Notes under the pieces: generated by a model | Databases searched by the model: none | Told to the model about the DNA's origin: nothing | What the model saw: only the letters and a program-made list of their open reading frames with translations | Program-made: the position numbers and the translations under genes | Origin: an uncultured Collinsella sp. | Lineage (GTDB): Bacteria; Actinomycetota; Coriobacteriia; Coriobacteriales; Coriobacteriaceae | NCBI GenBank assembly: GCA_905209455.1 | Contig: CAJLTA010000023.1 | Location: 1 to 33,698, forward strand | Direction of reading: 5' to 3' | Length of the DNA: 33,698 nucleotides | Shown: piece by piece, positions 27,629 through 33,698 of the stretch | Position numbering within the stretch: the first letter of the stretch is position 1 | How the letters are laid out: each line of letters opens with the position of its first letter

Positions 27629-29860
27629 TTAGAAGTTGGCGTCGTTGAGCTGGGTGCTCTCGAGTCCGTCGAGTTGCTGTTGCTCGGGCGTATCGGCGAC
27701 GCTCTCGAGCAGCTCGGTGGGATCGACGTTCATGTCCCTACCGGCCTCGTTGCCGTTGACCAAGTCGTCCGAGAAGATGTCGACTTCCATTTCCTCGGCC
27801 TCTTCAATCTGAACCTCGAGCGGCACCTGGGTGCGCACGAGCTTAACGGCCGGGCGCATGCGGGCAAACAGCGGCACGTACTCGATGATGATGGCAGAGT
27901 TCTCGAGACCGTACCAGCGCGCCGGGCTTCCGCAAGCGCGGCGGACGGCGTACTTGATGGCCATCACGCGGTGGTCATTGCGGTTGATGTCCGTTTCGGG
28001 GGCAAGCATCTTGCGCAGCATGCAAAAACGGAAGTCGCCCACGTTGCCGCGCGTCTCGTAGATGGAGTAGGTGTGGTGCTGCGGCGGCAACTCACCCGAG
28101 GCCATCAGGTCGCCAACGATCTGGCGCAGGTAGGCGTTGATGCGCTGATTGACCTTAAAGCCCAGGTCCAAGCGCACGCGGAACAGGAAGTCTGTGCCAA
28201 AGGTCTCAACGGAATACTCGTGCGTATAGGGCTCGTCGGTAACGTGTACGTTGATGAACCAATATGCCTTGGCGCGCTTGGGATGCTTGTCCAAGATGGA
28301 ATAGAGCACGTCGCGGTCGAGCGTGAGCGGGTCGGGGCTGTTGGTGAGGAACACCAGATTGTCGGCGAGCACGGGGTAGGTCTCGTCATTGCGCAGGCGG
28401 TTGAGCTGGTCGATGTACTTGGAGACGGGCAGCAGAATCGTCTGCGTGCGCTCGATGGCGGTGCCGCGACGCCACACATACATAAGGCCGAACAGCAGTG
28501 CGGCCAGGAAGATCATGACGTAGCCGCCGTCAAAGAACATGGTGAGGCACGAAGCGAAGAAGCACAACTCAATGGCACCAAAGAGCAGGGCAAAGATGCA
28601 GGCGCCCAGCTTGTGCTTGAGGATGCCGGCGATATAGCTCGTCAGCAGCGTGGTGGTCATGAGCATGGTCACGGTGATGGCGAGGCCATAGGCGCTTTCC
28701 ATGCGCTCGGAGTTCTGGAACAGCAGCACGATGAAGATGCAGCCGACCCACATGATGTTGTTGACGAGCGGAATATAGAGCTGACCCTTGGTGTCGCTGG
28801 GGTAGTGGATGCGCAGGTGCGGCATAAGGTTGAGGCGCGTTGCCTCGGATACCAGCGAGAACGAGCCGGTGATGAGCGCCTGCGAGGCGATGATGGCCGC
28901 CACGGCCGAAAGCACAATGGCAAAGGGGCGCAGGGGCTCGGGAAGCATCATATAGAACGGGTTAACGATATCCATCGCGAGCATCTGGGGGTTGGAGTTA
29001 TTGGCGAGTAGCCAAGCTCCCTGACCCAGATAGTTGAGGATAAGGGCCGCCTTAACAAATGGCCAGGATGCATAGATGTTTGCCTTGCCCACGTGGCCCA
29101 TGTCCGAGTAGAGTGCCTCGGCACCGGTTGTCGACAGGAAGACAAAGCCGAGCACCATAATGCCCGAATGGTTGATGGGCGAGAACAGGAACATAATGCC
29201 GCGGATGGGGTTGAGCGCGCGCAAGATGGACAGGTTGCCGAGCATGTTGAACAGACCGGCGCCTGCCAGGAACAGGAACCACAGCGTCATGAGCGGGCCG
29301 AAGAGCTTGCCGATTGACGAGGTGCCGGCGCGCTGCATGGCAAATAGGCCGCAGATAATGATGATTGTGATGATGATGACGTTGGTCTGGCCGTCGCCCA
29401 GCAGCGCATGGCCCCATTCGATGGTGCGCAGACCCTCGATGGCTGTGGTGACCGTGACGGCGGGGGTGAGGATGCCGTCGGCAAGCAGTGCCGCACCGCC
29501 GATCATGGCGGGCAGAATCAGCCATGGTGCCACCTTGCGTACGAGGCTGAACAGGGCGAAGATGCCGCCTTCGTTGTGGTTGTCGGCCTTCATGGCGATT
29601 ACTACGTACTTGACCGTGGTCACGAGCGTCATGGTCCAGATGACGAGCGAAAGCGCGCCCAGGATCATGTCCTCGCTGACGGTACCGATGCCGCCGTTGT
29701 TGGCGACGATTGATTTCATGGTGTACATGGGGCTCGTGCCGATGTCGCCATAGACGACGCCGAGCGTTACGAGCAGCATGCCAGCGGAGAGGGGGATGGC
29801 TCCGTGCCCGCCTTGCCCGCGCTGGTCTTGGAGGTTTGCCTCCAGTTTATTGTGTGCCAC
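27629..29860 (-). CDS. kup: Kup-family potassium transporter
   Basis: The 743-residue membrane protein is a KUP/HAK/KT-type K+ importer. The signature GVVYGDIGTSPMYTMKSI lies near residues 33-50, followed by the usual 12-helix core with VTTVKYV and GGIFALFSLVRKVAP, and a cytoplasmic C-terminal domain of about 250 residues ending in an acidic tail. The GTG at 29860 is preferred because AAGGGAG precedes it by five bases; an ATG at 29878 lacks a ribosome binding site. c-di-AMP commonly controls K+ uptake in Gram-positive bacteria, but no ydaO aptamer is recognisable in the short leader. The upstream region contains a 24-bp dyad. Confidence 0.93.
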   Translation of the reverse strand: MAHNKLEANLQDQRGQGGHGAIPLSAGMLLVTLGVVYGDIGTSPMYTMKSIVANNGGIGTVSEDMILGALSLVIWTMTLVTTVKYVVIAMKADNHNEGGIFALFSLVRKVAPWLILPAMIGGAALLADGILTPAVTVTTAIEGLRTIEWGHALLGDGQTNVIIITIIIICGLFAMQRAGTSSIGKLFGPLMTLWFLFLAGAGLFNMLGNLSILRALNPIRGIMFLFSPINHSGIMVLGFVFLSTTGAEALYSDMGHVGKANIYASWPFVKAALILNYLGQGAWLLANNSNPQMLAMDIVNPFYMMLPEPLRPFAIVLSAVAAIIASQALITGSFSLVSEATRLNLMPHLRIHYPSDTKGQLYIPLVNNIMWVGCIFIVLLFQNSERMESAYGLAITVTMLMTTTLLTSYIAGILKHKLGACIFALLFGAIELCFFASCLTMFFDGGYVMIFLAALLFGLMYVWRRGTAIERTQTILLPVSKYIDQLNRLRNDETYPVLADNLVFLTNSPDPLTLDRDVLYSILDKHPKRAKAYWFINVHVTDEPYTHEYSVETFGTDFLFRVRLDLGFKVNQRINAYLRQIVGDLMASGELPPQHHTYSIYETRGNVGDFRFCMLRKMLAPETDINRNDHRVMAIKYAVRRACGSPARWYGLENSAIIIEYVPLFARMRPAVKLVRTQVPLEVQIEEAEEMEVDIFSDDLVNGNEAGRDMNVDPTELLESVADTPEQQQLDGLESTQLNDANF

Positions 29861-29959
29861 GAGGACTCCCTTAGACATCCGGTTATCTGTCTAGGACAAA
29901 AAACTTTATGCCGTCTTTATACATACAAGAGCAGTTTGGCACATCGGGTTATTTTAGAC

Positions 29960-29983
29960 AATAATCCTCAGCTGGGGATTATT
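29960..29983. promoter_or_regulatory. 24-bp dyad between kup and the EamA gene
   Basis: AATAATCC at 29960-29967 and GGATTATT at 29976-29983 flank a CAGCTG core, giving near-perfect symmetry over 24 bp (one T-G pair). No clear T-run follows. It may be a kup operator or the terminator of the EamA gene, both on the minus strand. Confidence 0.4.
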
Positions 29984-30017
29984 TATCTACGCAGGTAGCA
30001 TTTCAAAGCAGGGGCTT

Positions 30018-30929
30018 TTAAGCACGTACTGTCTGGGCGATGCCAGCCTTGGCGTTTGCGCGTTTGCCGGCGAGTTCGCAAAAAATCGCGCCGCCGATGA
30101 TAAGCGCGGCACCCATCAGGCGGACCGGTGTTATGGCTTCGCCCAAAAGGACGGCCGAGAACACGACGGCCGAAAGCGGCTCGAGGTAGCCGACGACCGC
30201 GACGGTCTGGACGGGCAGCTTGGCGACGGCGCTAAAGTAGAGCAGGCAACCGATGCCGGTGTTGATGACGCTGAGCATGACGACGGCGCGCCAATCAATA
30301 CTGGCGGCGACGCCGGCGGACAGGAATGAGGGGGCGCCCTGCGTGATGAGCGTGAGGACCAGCGCGGTCACAAAGGCGGCGCTCACCTGGAGCGTGGAGT
30401 TCTCGAGGCCTTCGATGTGTGGCGCACCCTTGCTAGCGATGACCATCAGCGCATAGCAAAATGCCGAGGCGATACCGCAGACAATACCCGCAATGGGCAT
30501 ATTGCCGCCTAGACCTTGTGCTGCAATGAGAAAAGCACCGCAGGCGACGGCGATAAACCCGGCGATTTTGCCGCCGGTCAGTTTTTCACCAAAGATGAGT
30601 GGGGAGAGCGCCATAACGATGATGGGGCCACAGTAGTACAGCAGCGAGGATACGCCGACGCCGATCGTCTGGTAGGCGCGGAACAGAAAAATCCAGCTGG
30701 CGCCCAGCGCGGCTCCCGAGAGAAGGAGTGCTGCGGCTTCGCGGAGGCGAGATGGCGCCTGCAACTTATGGCGTTGGGTGATGGCGAGAATGGTGACAAG
30801 CGAGAGGGTGCCCAAAAACGTGCGCAGTAGCACGATATCGGAGCTCGGCAACGCGATGGCAGAGGCGATGATGCCGTTGGAGCCAAACAATAGCAATGCT
30901 GCTAAGTACGTAAACAGCCCGTTGTTCAT
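30018..30929 (-). CDS. EamA/DMT-family transporter
   Basis: The 303-residue membrane protein has ten predicted transmembrane segments in two EamA repeats (about residues 5-140 and 150-290). The N-terminal half opens LAALLLFGSNGIIASAIALPSSDIVLLRTFLG, as in many metabolite exporters, and the second half has the GYLEPLSAVVFSAVLLGEAITPVRLMGAALIIGGA block that is diagnostic of the family. The substrate is unknown; amino-acid or nucleoside export are common in the family. The ATG at 30929 has GGATGGAAG nearby. It is divergent from a LysR gene across a shared LysR-type box and is likely controlled by it. Confidence 0.9.
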   Translation of the reverse strand: MNNGLFTYLAALLLFGSNGIIASAIALPSSDIVLLRTFLGTLSLVTILAITQRHKLQAPSRLREAAALLLSGAALGASWIFLFRAYQTIGVGVSSLLYYCGPIIVMALSPLIFGEKLTGGKIAGFIAVACGAFLIAAQGLGGNMPIAGIVCGIASAFCYALMVIASKGAPHIEGLENSTLQVSAAFVTALVLTLITQGAPSFLSAGVAASIDWRAVVMLSVINTGIGCLLYFSAVAKLPVQTVAVVGYLEPLSAVVFSAVLLGEAITPVRLMGAALIIGGAIFCELAGKRANAKAGIAQTVRA

Positions 30930-30958
30930 GCGCTTCCATCCCCTCTATATCCGAGCAT

Positions 30959-31002
30959 GTTCACTATGGGTGAACTGGCTTTAGAAGAAAAGCGAATATA
31001 AT
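30959..31002. promoter_or_regulatory. LysR-type box and -10 in the divergent EamA/LysR region
   Basis: GTTCAC (30959-30964) and GTGAAC (30970-30975) form an inverted repeat with a five-base centre that fits the LysR T-N11-A pattern (T30961, A30973). A perfect TATAAT lies at 30997-31002 on the plus strand, but there is no good -35, as expected for a regulator-dependent or autoregulated promoter. Confidence 0.6.
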
Positions 31003-31047
31003 GCATAGATAACATGACAAAAACTCATGCAAAGGTGGAGGGGTGCC

Positions 31048-31905
31048 GTGGAAACGAATATTCAAAAGATGCAGGTGCTGCTGGAGACGGTGCGCGCCGG
31101 AAGCTTTACGCGTGCTGCCGAGCGCCTGAGCTATTCGCAGTCGGGCGTGAGCCGTATGGTGGCCGATCTCGAGGCCGACTGGGGCTTTAAAGTGCTCGAT
31201 AGAAGTCGCGAGGGCGTGGTGCTTTCTGCCGACGGGCGGCAGGTCATGCCGGCAGTCGAGGCGTTATGCGAGGAATTCACTCGCTTGCAGCGACGGGTGG
31301 ATGAGATGCGCGGGCTCATGCGCGGCAAAATCTGCATCGGTACGTTTTCGAGCGTGGCGACCCACGTGCTGCCGCCGGTGATTGCGCGCTTTCGTGCCGA
31401 TCATCCGGACGTCGATTATGAGTTGCTGATGGGTGATTACTCAGAGATTGAACAATGGGTGGCTGAGGGTCGTTGTGACCTGGGCTTTATCCCGCGCGAG
31501 CCACGCGGCGCCGGCATGGCGTCGCGACCGTTGGTGCAAGACGAGCTGATGGCCGTGGTGCCAGCGGACTCCTCGCTTGCCACCGCGGAGGTCGTTTCCC
31601 TTGCCGATTTGGCCAACGAGCAGTTTATCCTGCTGGAACGCGGTAGCGACGACGAGATTACGCCGCTGTTTCGCCGCGCGGGCCTGGCAGTGCGCTCTAA
31701 GCTGTCGACCTGGGATGACTATGCGATCATGGCCATGGTCGAGGACGGCCTGGGCGTGAGTGTTCTTCCCGCGCTCATCTTGCGCCGCTGTCAGTTCGAT
31801 GTTGCCGTGCGCCCACTCGAGGGACATCCTCATCGGCAGATCAACGCCATATATCGAACGGCCGACGTTTCGCTTGCCGCTGCTCGATTCCTTGAATACC
31901 TCTAA
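31048..31905 (+). CDS. LysR-family transcriptional regulator (EamA partner)
   Basis: The 285-residue protein has the LysR winged helix (ETNIQKMQVLLETVRAGSFTRAAERL followed by SYSQSGVSRMVADLE) in residues 2-60, then the effector-binding domain (GKICIGTFSSVATHVLPPVIARF...). Length is standard. The GTG at 31048 is chosen because GGAGGGG precedes it; an ATG at 31027 has no ribosome binding site. Divergent from the EamA transporter gene, it probably controls that gene and itself through the T-N11-A box. The effector is likely the transported compound or a related metabolite, which cannot be named. Confidence 0.92.
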   Translation: METNIQKMQVLLETVRAGSFTRAAERLSYSQSGVSRMVADLEADWGFKVLDRSREGVVLSADGRQVMPAVEALCEEFTRLQRRVDEMRGLMRGKICIGTFSSVATHVLPPVIARFRADHPDVDYELLMGDYSEIEQWVAEGRCDLGFIPREPRGAGMASRPLVQDELMAVVPADSSLATAEVVSLADLANEQFILLERGSDDEITPLFRRAGLAVRSKLSTWDDYAIMAMVEDGLGVSVLPALILRRCQFDVAVRPLEGHPHRQINAIYRTADVSLAAARFLEYL

Positions 31906-31964
31906 ACGCGTGCATGTCATTGTCCGCTTTGGGCAAATCTCGGAGTCCGGTACATTTTCTTATG

Positions 31965-32047
31965 AAATTGAACTTCCGAATGAGGTACGGCGCTATACTG
32001 CTTGCTAAATTGAACTCTGGTTCAATTCGTGTTCTATAAATTGAACT
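31965..32047. promoter_or_regulatory. AAATTGAAC operator array upstream of the HTH-AlaA gene
   Basis: Three direct copies of AAATTGAACT start at 31965, 32007 and 32038, and GTTCAATT at 32020-32027 makes the second copy into a perfect 8-bp palindrome (centre TCTG). Spacings of 42 and 31 bases equal about four and three helix turns. A TATACT (31994-31999) and a TATAAA (32035-32040) with TTGAAC 19 bases upstream are possible promoter elements, overlapped by the sites. This looks like an operator for the gene's own N-terminal HTH domain. Confidence 0.65.
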
Positions 32048-32067
32048 TTGCCAGCAAGGAGGTTTTA

Positions 32068-33588
32068 GTGGCCCAAGAGACGTTTAGCGATCGCCTGCGA
32101 CAGACTATGTCCGATCGCGACGTTCGCCAGTCGGACGTAATCCGCGCATCGGAGATGCTCGGCAAAAAACTCGGCAAGAGTCAGATGAGCCAATATGTGA
32201 GCGGCAAGACGATTCCGCGGCGCGACGTGGCTGAGCTGCTCGCCCGTATTATGGAGGTCGATGTTACCTGGCTGCTTGCCGGCGACGCCGGTCAAGGCGA
32301 GGCATCATCGCCCCGCAACGATTCCAAGCCCGAACCCCATCCCTCAGCTCAAATTCCAAGGAGCACCACCATGCGTACTTTTTCTAAATCCACCAAGCTC
32401 GATAATGTCCTGTATGACGTGCGCGGCCCCGTCGTCGACGAAGCTGCCCGTATGGAGGACGAGGGCGAGCGTATTCTCAAGCTCAACATCGGCAACCCCG
32501 CGCCCTTCGGTTTCCGCACGCCCGACGAGGTCATCAAGGACATGCGCCAGCAGCTGCCCGACTGCGAAGGCTATTCCAACTCGCGTGGCCTGTTCTCCGC
32601 GCGCAAGGCAATCATGCAGTACTCGCAGATCAAAGGCCTGCCCAACGTTCAGATGGAGCACATCTACACGGGCAACGGCGTGTCCGAGCTCATTCAGCTT
32701 TCGATGAACGCGCTGCTCGACAACGGCGATGAGATCCTGATCCCCAGCCCCGACTACCCGCTCTGGACGGCGTGCGCGACCCTTGCCGGCGGCCATCCTG
32801 TGCACTACCTGTGCGACGAGCAGGCCGATTGGTATCCCGATCTGCAGGATATGGAGTCCAAGATCACGAGCGCGACCAAGGCCCTCGTCATCATCAACCC
32901 CAACAACCCCACGGGCTCCGTTTACCCGCGTGAGGTGCTCGAGGGCATCGTTGAGGTTGCGCGCAGGCACCAGCTCATGATTTTTGCAGACGAGATCTAC
33001 GACCGCCTGTGCATGGACGGCTATGAGCACGTCTCGATTGCCTCGCTCGCTCCCGATCTGCCCTGTGTCACCTTTAGCGGCCTTTCCAAGTCGCACATGA
33101 TCGCGGGCTATCGCATTGGCTGGATGGTGCTTTCGGGCAACCAGCGCTGCATGAGCGACTTCATCATGGGCATCAACATGCTCTCCAACATGCGCCTGTG
33201 CTCCAACGTGCCGGCCCAGTCAATCGTCCAGACGGCGCTCGGCGGCCATCAGTCGGTCAACGACTATATCCGTCCCGGCGGTCGTGTCTACGAGCAGCGC
33301 AACTTTGTGTATGAGGCGCTCAACAAGATCGACGGCATCTCGGTGGTCAAGCCGCGCGCGGCGTTCTACATCTTCCCCAAGATGGATGTTAAGAAGTTCA
33401 ACATCACCGATGACGAGCAGTTCGCTCTCGACCTGCTGCACGAGAAGAAGATCCTGATCACGCGCGGCGGCGGCTTTAACTGGGCCGAGCCTGATCACTT
33501 CCGCATCGTGTACCTGCCGCGCATGGAAGTGCTTAAAGAGTCGCTCGAAGACCTCGCCGACTTCTTCGATCATTACCGCCAAGCGTAG
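32068..33588 (+). CDS. alaA: XRE-type HTH domain fused to AlaA-like alanine aminotransferase
   Basis: The 506-residue protein has an N-terminal XRE/Cro-like helix-turn-helix (about residues 5-72, with GKSQMSQYVSGKTIPRRD as the recognition region), a Ser/Pro-rich linker (about 73-100), and a full class I aminotransferase similar to E. coli AlaA. Aminotransferase landmarks are LKLNIGNPAPFGF, GNGVSELIQ, PSPDYPLWTA, NPNNPTGSVY, DEIYDRL and SGLSKSHMIAGYRIGW with PLP-binding Lys (about residue 341). AlaA converts pyruvate and glutamate to alanine and 2-oxoglutarate. The GTG at 32068 follows AAGGAGG at four bases. An internal ATG at 32371 has its own AAGGAG and would give a 405-residue free enzyme, the same length as E. 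coli AlaA. A DNA-binding aminotransferase that senses its own substrate or PLP state is an inference. Confidence 0.92.
   Translation: MAQETFSDRLRQTMSDRDVRQSDVIRASEMLGKKLGKSQMSQYVSGKTIPRRDVAELLARIMEVDVTWLLAGDAGQGEASSPRNDSKPEPHPSAQIPRSTTMRTFSKSTKLDNVLYDVRGPVVDEAARMEDEGERILKLNIGNPAPFGFRTPDEVIKDMRQQLPDCEGYSNSRGLFSARKAIMQYSQIKGLPNVQMEHIYTGNGVSELIQLSMNALLDNGDEILIPSPDYPLWTACATLAGGHPVHYLCDEQADWYPDLQDMESKITSATKALVIINPNNPTGSVYPREVLEGIVEVARRHQLMIFADEIYDRLCMDGYEHVSIASLAPDLPCVTFSGLSKSHMIAGYRIGWMVLSGNQRCMSDFIMGINMLSNMRLCSNVPAQSIVQTALGGHQSVNDYIRPGGRVYEQRNFVYEALNKIDGISVVKPRAAFYIFPKMDVKKFNITDDEQFALDLLHEKKILITRGGGFNWAEPDHFRIVYLPRMEVLKESLEDLADFFDHYRQA
32358..32373 (+). promoter_or_regulatory. internal Shine-Dalgarno and start codon inside the HTH-AlaA gene
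   Basis: AAGGAG at 32358-32363 precedes an in-frame ATG at 32371 with seven bases between them. The protein from this start (MRTFSKSTKLDNVLYDVRGP...) matches the natural beginning of AlaA. It looks like the retained start of the ancestral aminotransferase gene and may still produce a short isoform. Confidence 0.65.
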
Positions 33589-33698
33589 GGGATTAGGTAT
33601 CTGCCGCCGCAAGAATCGAGGCGTCGCAGGATAGACATACGACAGCGAGCGAGCCGCATTTGCGCCAAGGTGACGTGAAATGAGAGGGCGCTGACCTT

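Noticed and set aside
27605..29011. 468-residue plus-strand frame opposite kup
   Set aside because: It is an antisense shadow beginning inside the shared terminator region, with no start signal and no domain.
29879..30017. c-di-AMP (ydaO) riboswitch before kup
   Set aside because: The space is only about 140 bases and none of the conserved ydaO blocks can be recognised.
1..33698. CRISPR array, prophage, insertion sequence or tRNA genes
   Set aside because: No regularly spaced direct repeats, no transposase or integrase frame and no tRNA cloverleaf were found on either strand by reading; a covariance-model scan was not possible.

Overview
The window is GC-rich chromosomal DNA, by eye roughly 60 to 65 % G+C in coding regions, with dense genes, strong AAGGAGG-type ribosome binding sites and many GTG or TTG starts. 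The gene set includes a bile salt hydrolase, a Kup K+ transporter, a TPP-riboswitch thiM operon, an HTH-AlaA fusion and a TetM-like GTPase. Together these suggest a gut actinobacterium of the class Coriobacteriia, most like Collinsella. This is an inference from sequence character and gene content; no database search was run. I see no rRNA, tRNA, CRISPR array, integrase or intact insertion sequence.

Layout. 0-3.5 kb: two RNA methyltransferases (RlmA-like and RsmJ), a four-helix membrane protein, a 47-residue one-helix protein, a small zinc-ribbon protein and a GNAT acetyltransferase. 3.5-10.7 kb: a TetM-like ribosome-associated GTPase, an AAA+/winged-helix ATPase, a short UvrA-like (UvrA2/DrrC-type) twin-ABC protein, and a second, paralogous AAA+/winged-helix ATPase facing the first. 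This is the best candidate for an uncharacterised functional cluster. 10.8-15.8 kb, all minus strand: TrmL with an unusual insertion, a CobW-type metal-chaperone GTPase, an ArsC/Spx-like protein, a flavoprotein reductase, a GGDEF-PAS-degenerate GGDEF cyclase and the decayed remnant of an EAL phosphodiesterase. 15.9-18.9 kb: a patatin-like lipase facing a thiamine salvage operon (thiM, MTH1187-type thiamine-binding protein, thiE) controlled by a TPP riboswitch and a following terminator.

19-24.3 kb: a HAD phosphatase and LysR regulator pair, a MetE C-terminal-like methyltransferase with a LysR-type dyad upstream, a uracil permease and a small esterase. 24.4-30 kb: an AzgA-type purine permease, a peptide-deformylase-like protein whose HExxH glutamate is replaced by Met, a 109-bp imperfect inverted repeat, a bile salt hydrolase and Kup. 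30-33.6 kb: an EamA transporter divergent from a LysR regulator across a shared T-N11-A box. Last comes an XRE-HTH/AlaA aminotransferase fusion preceded by an operator array and carrying an internal ribosome binding site and start codon for the free aminotransferase.

Across the window four copies of a short palindromic repeat with a constant GGGACAG core sit in intergenic spaces, three of them touching stop codons. Several neighbouring genes share regulatory DNA (divergent promoters, convergent terminators). The most informative oddities are the HTH-AlaA fusion with its retained internal start, the paired ATPases around the UvrA-like gene, the deformylase-like protein without its catalytic Glu, the knot-region insertion in TrmL and the GGGACAG repeats.
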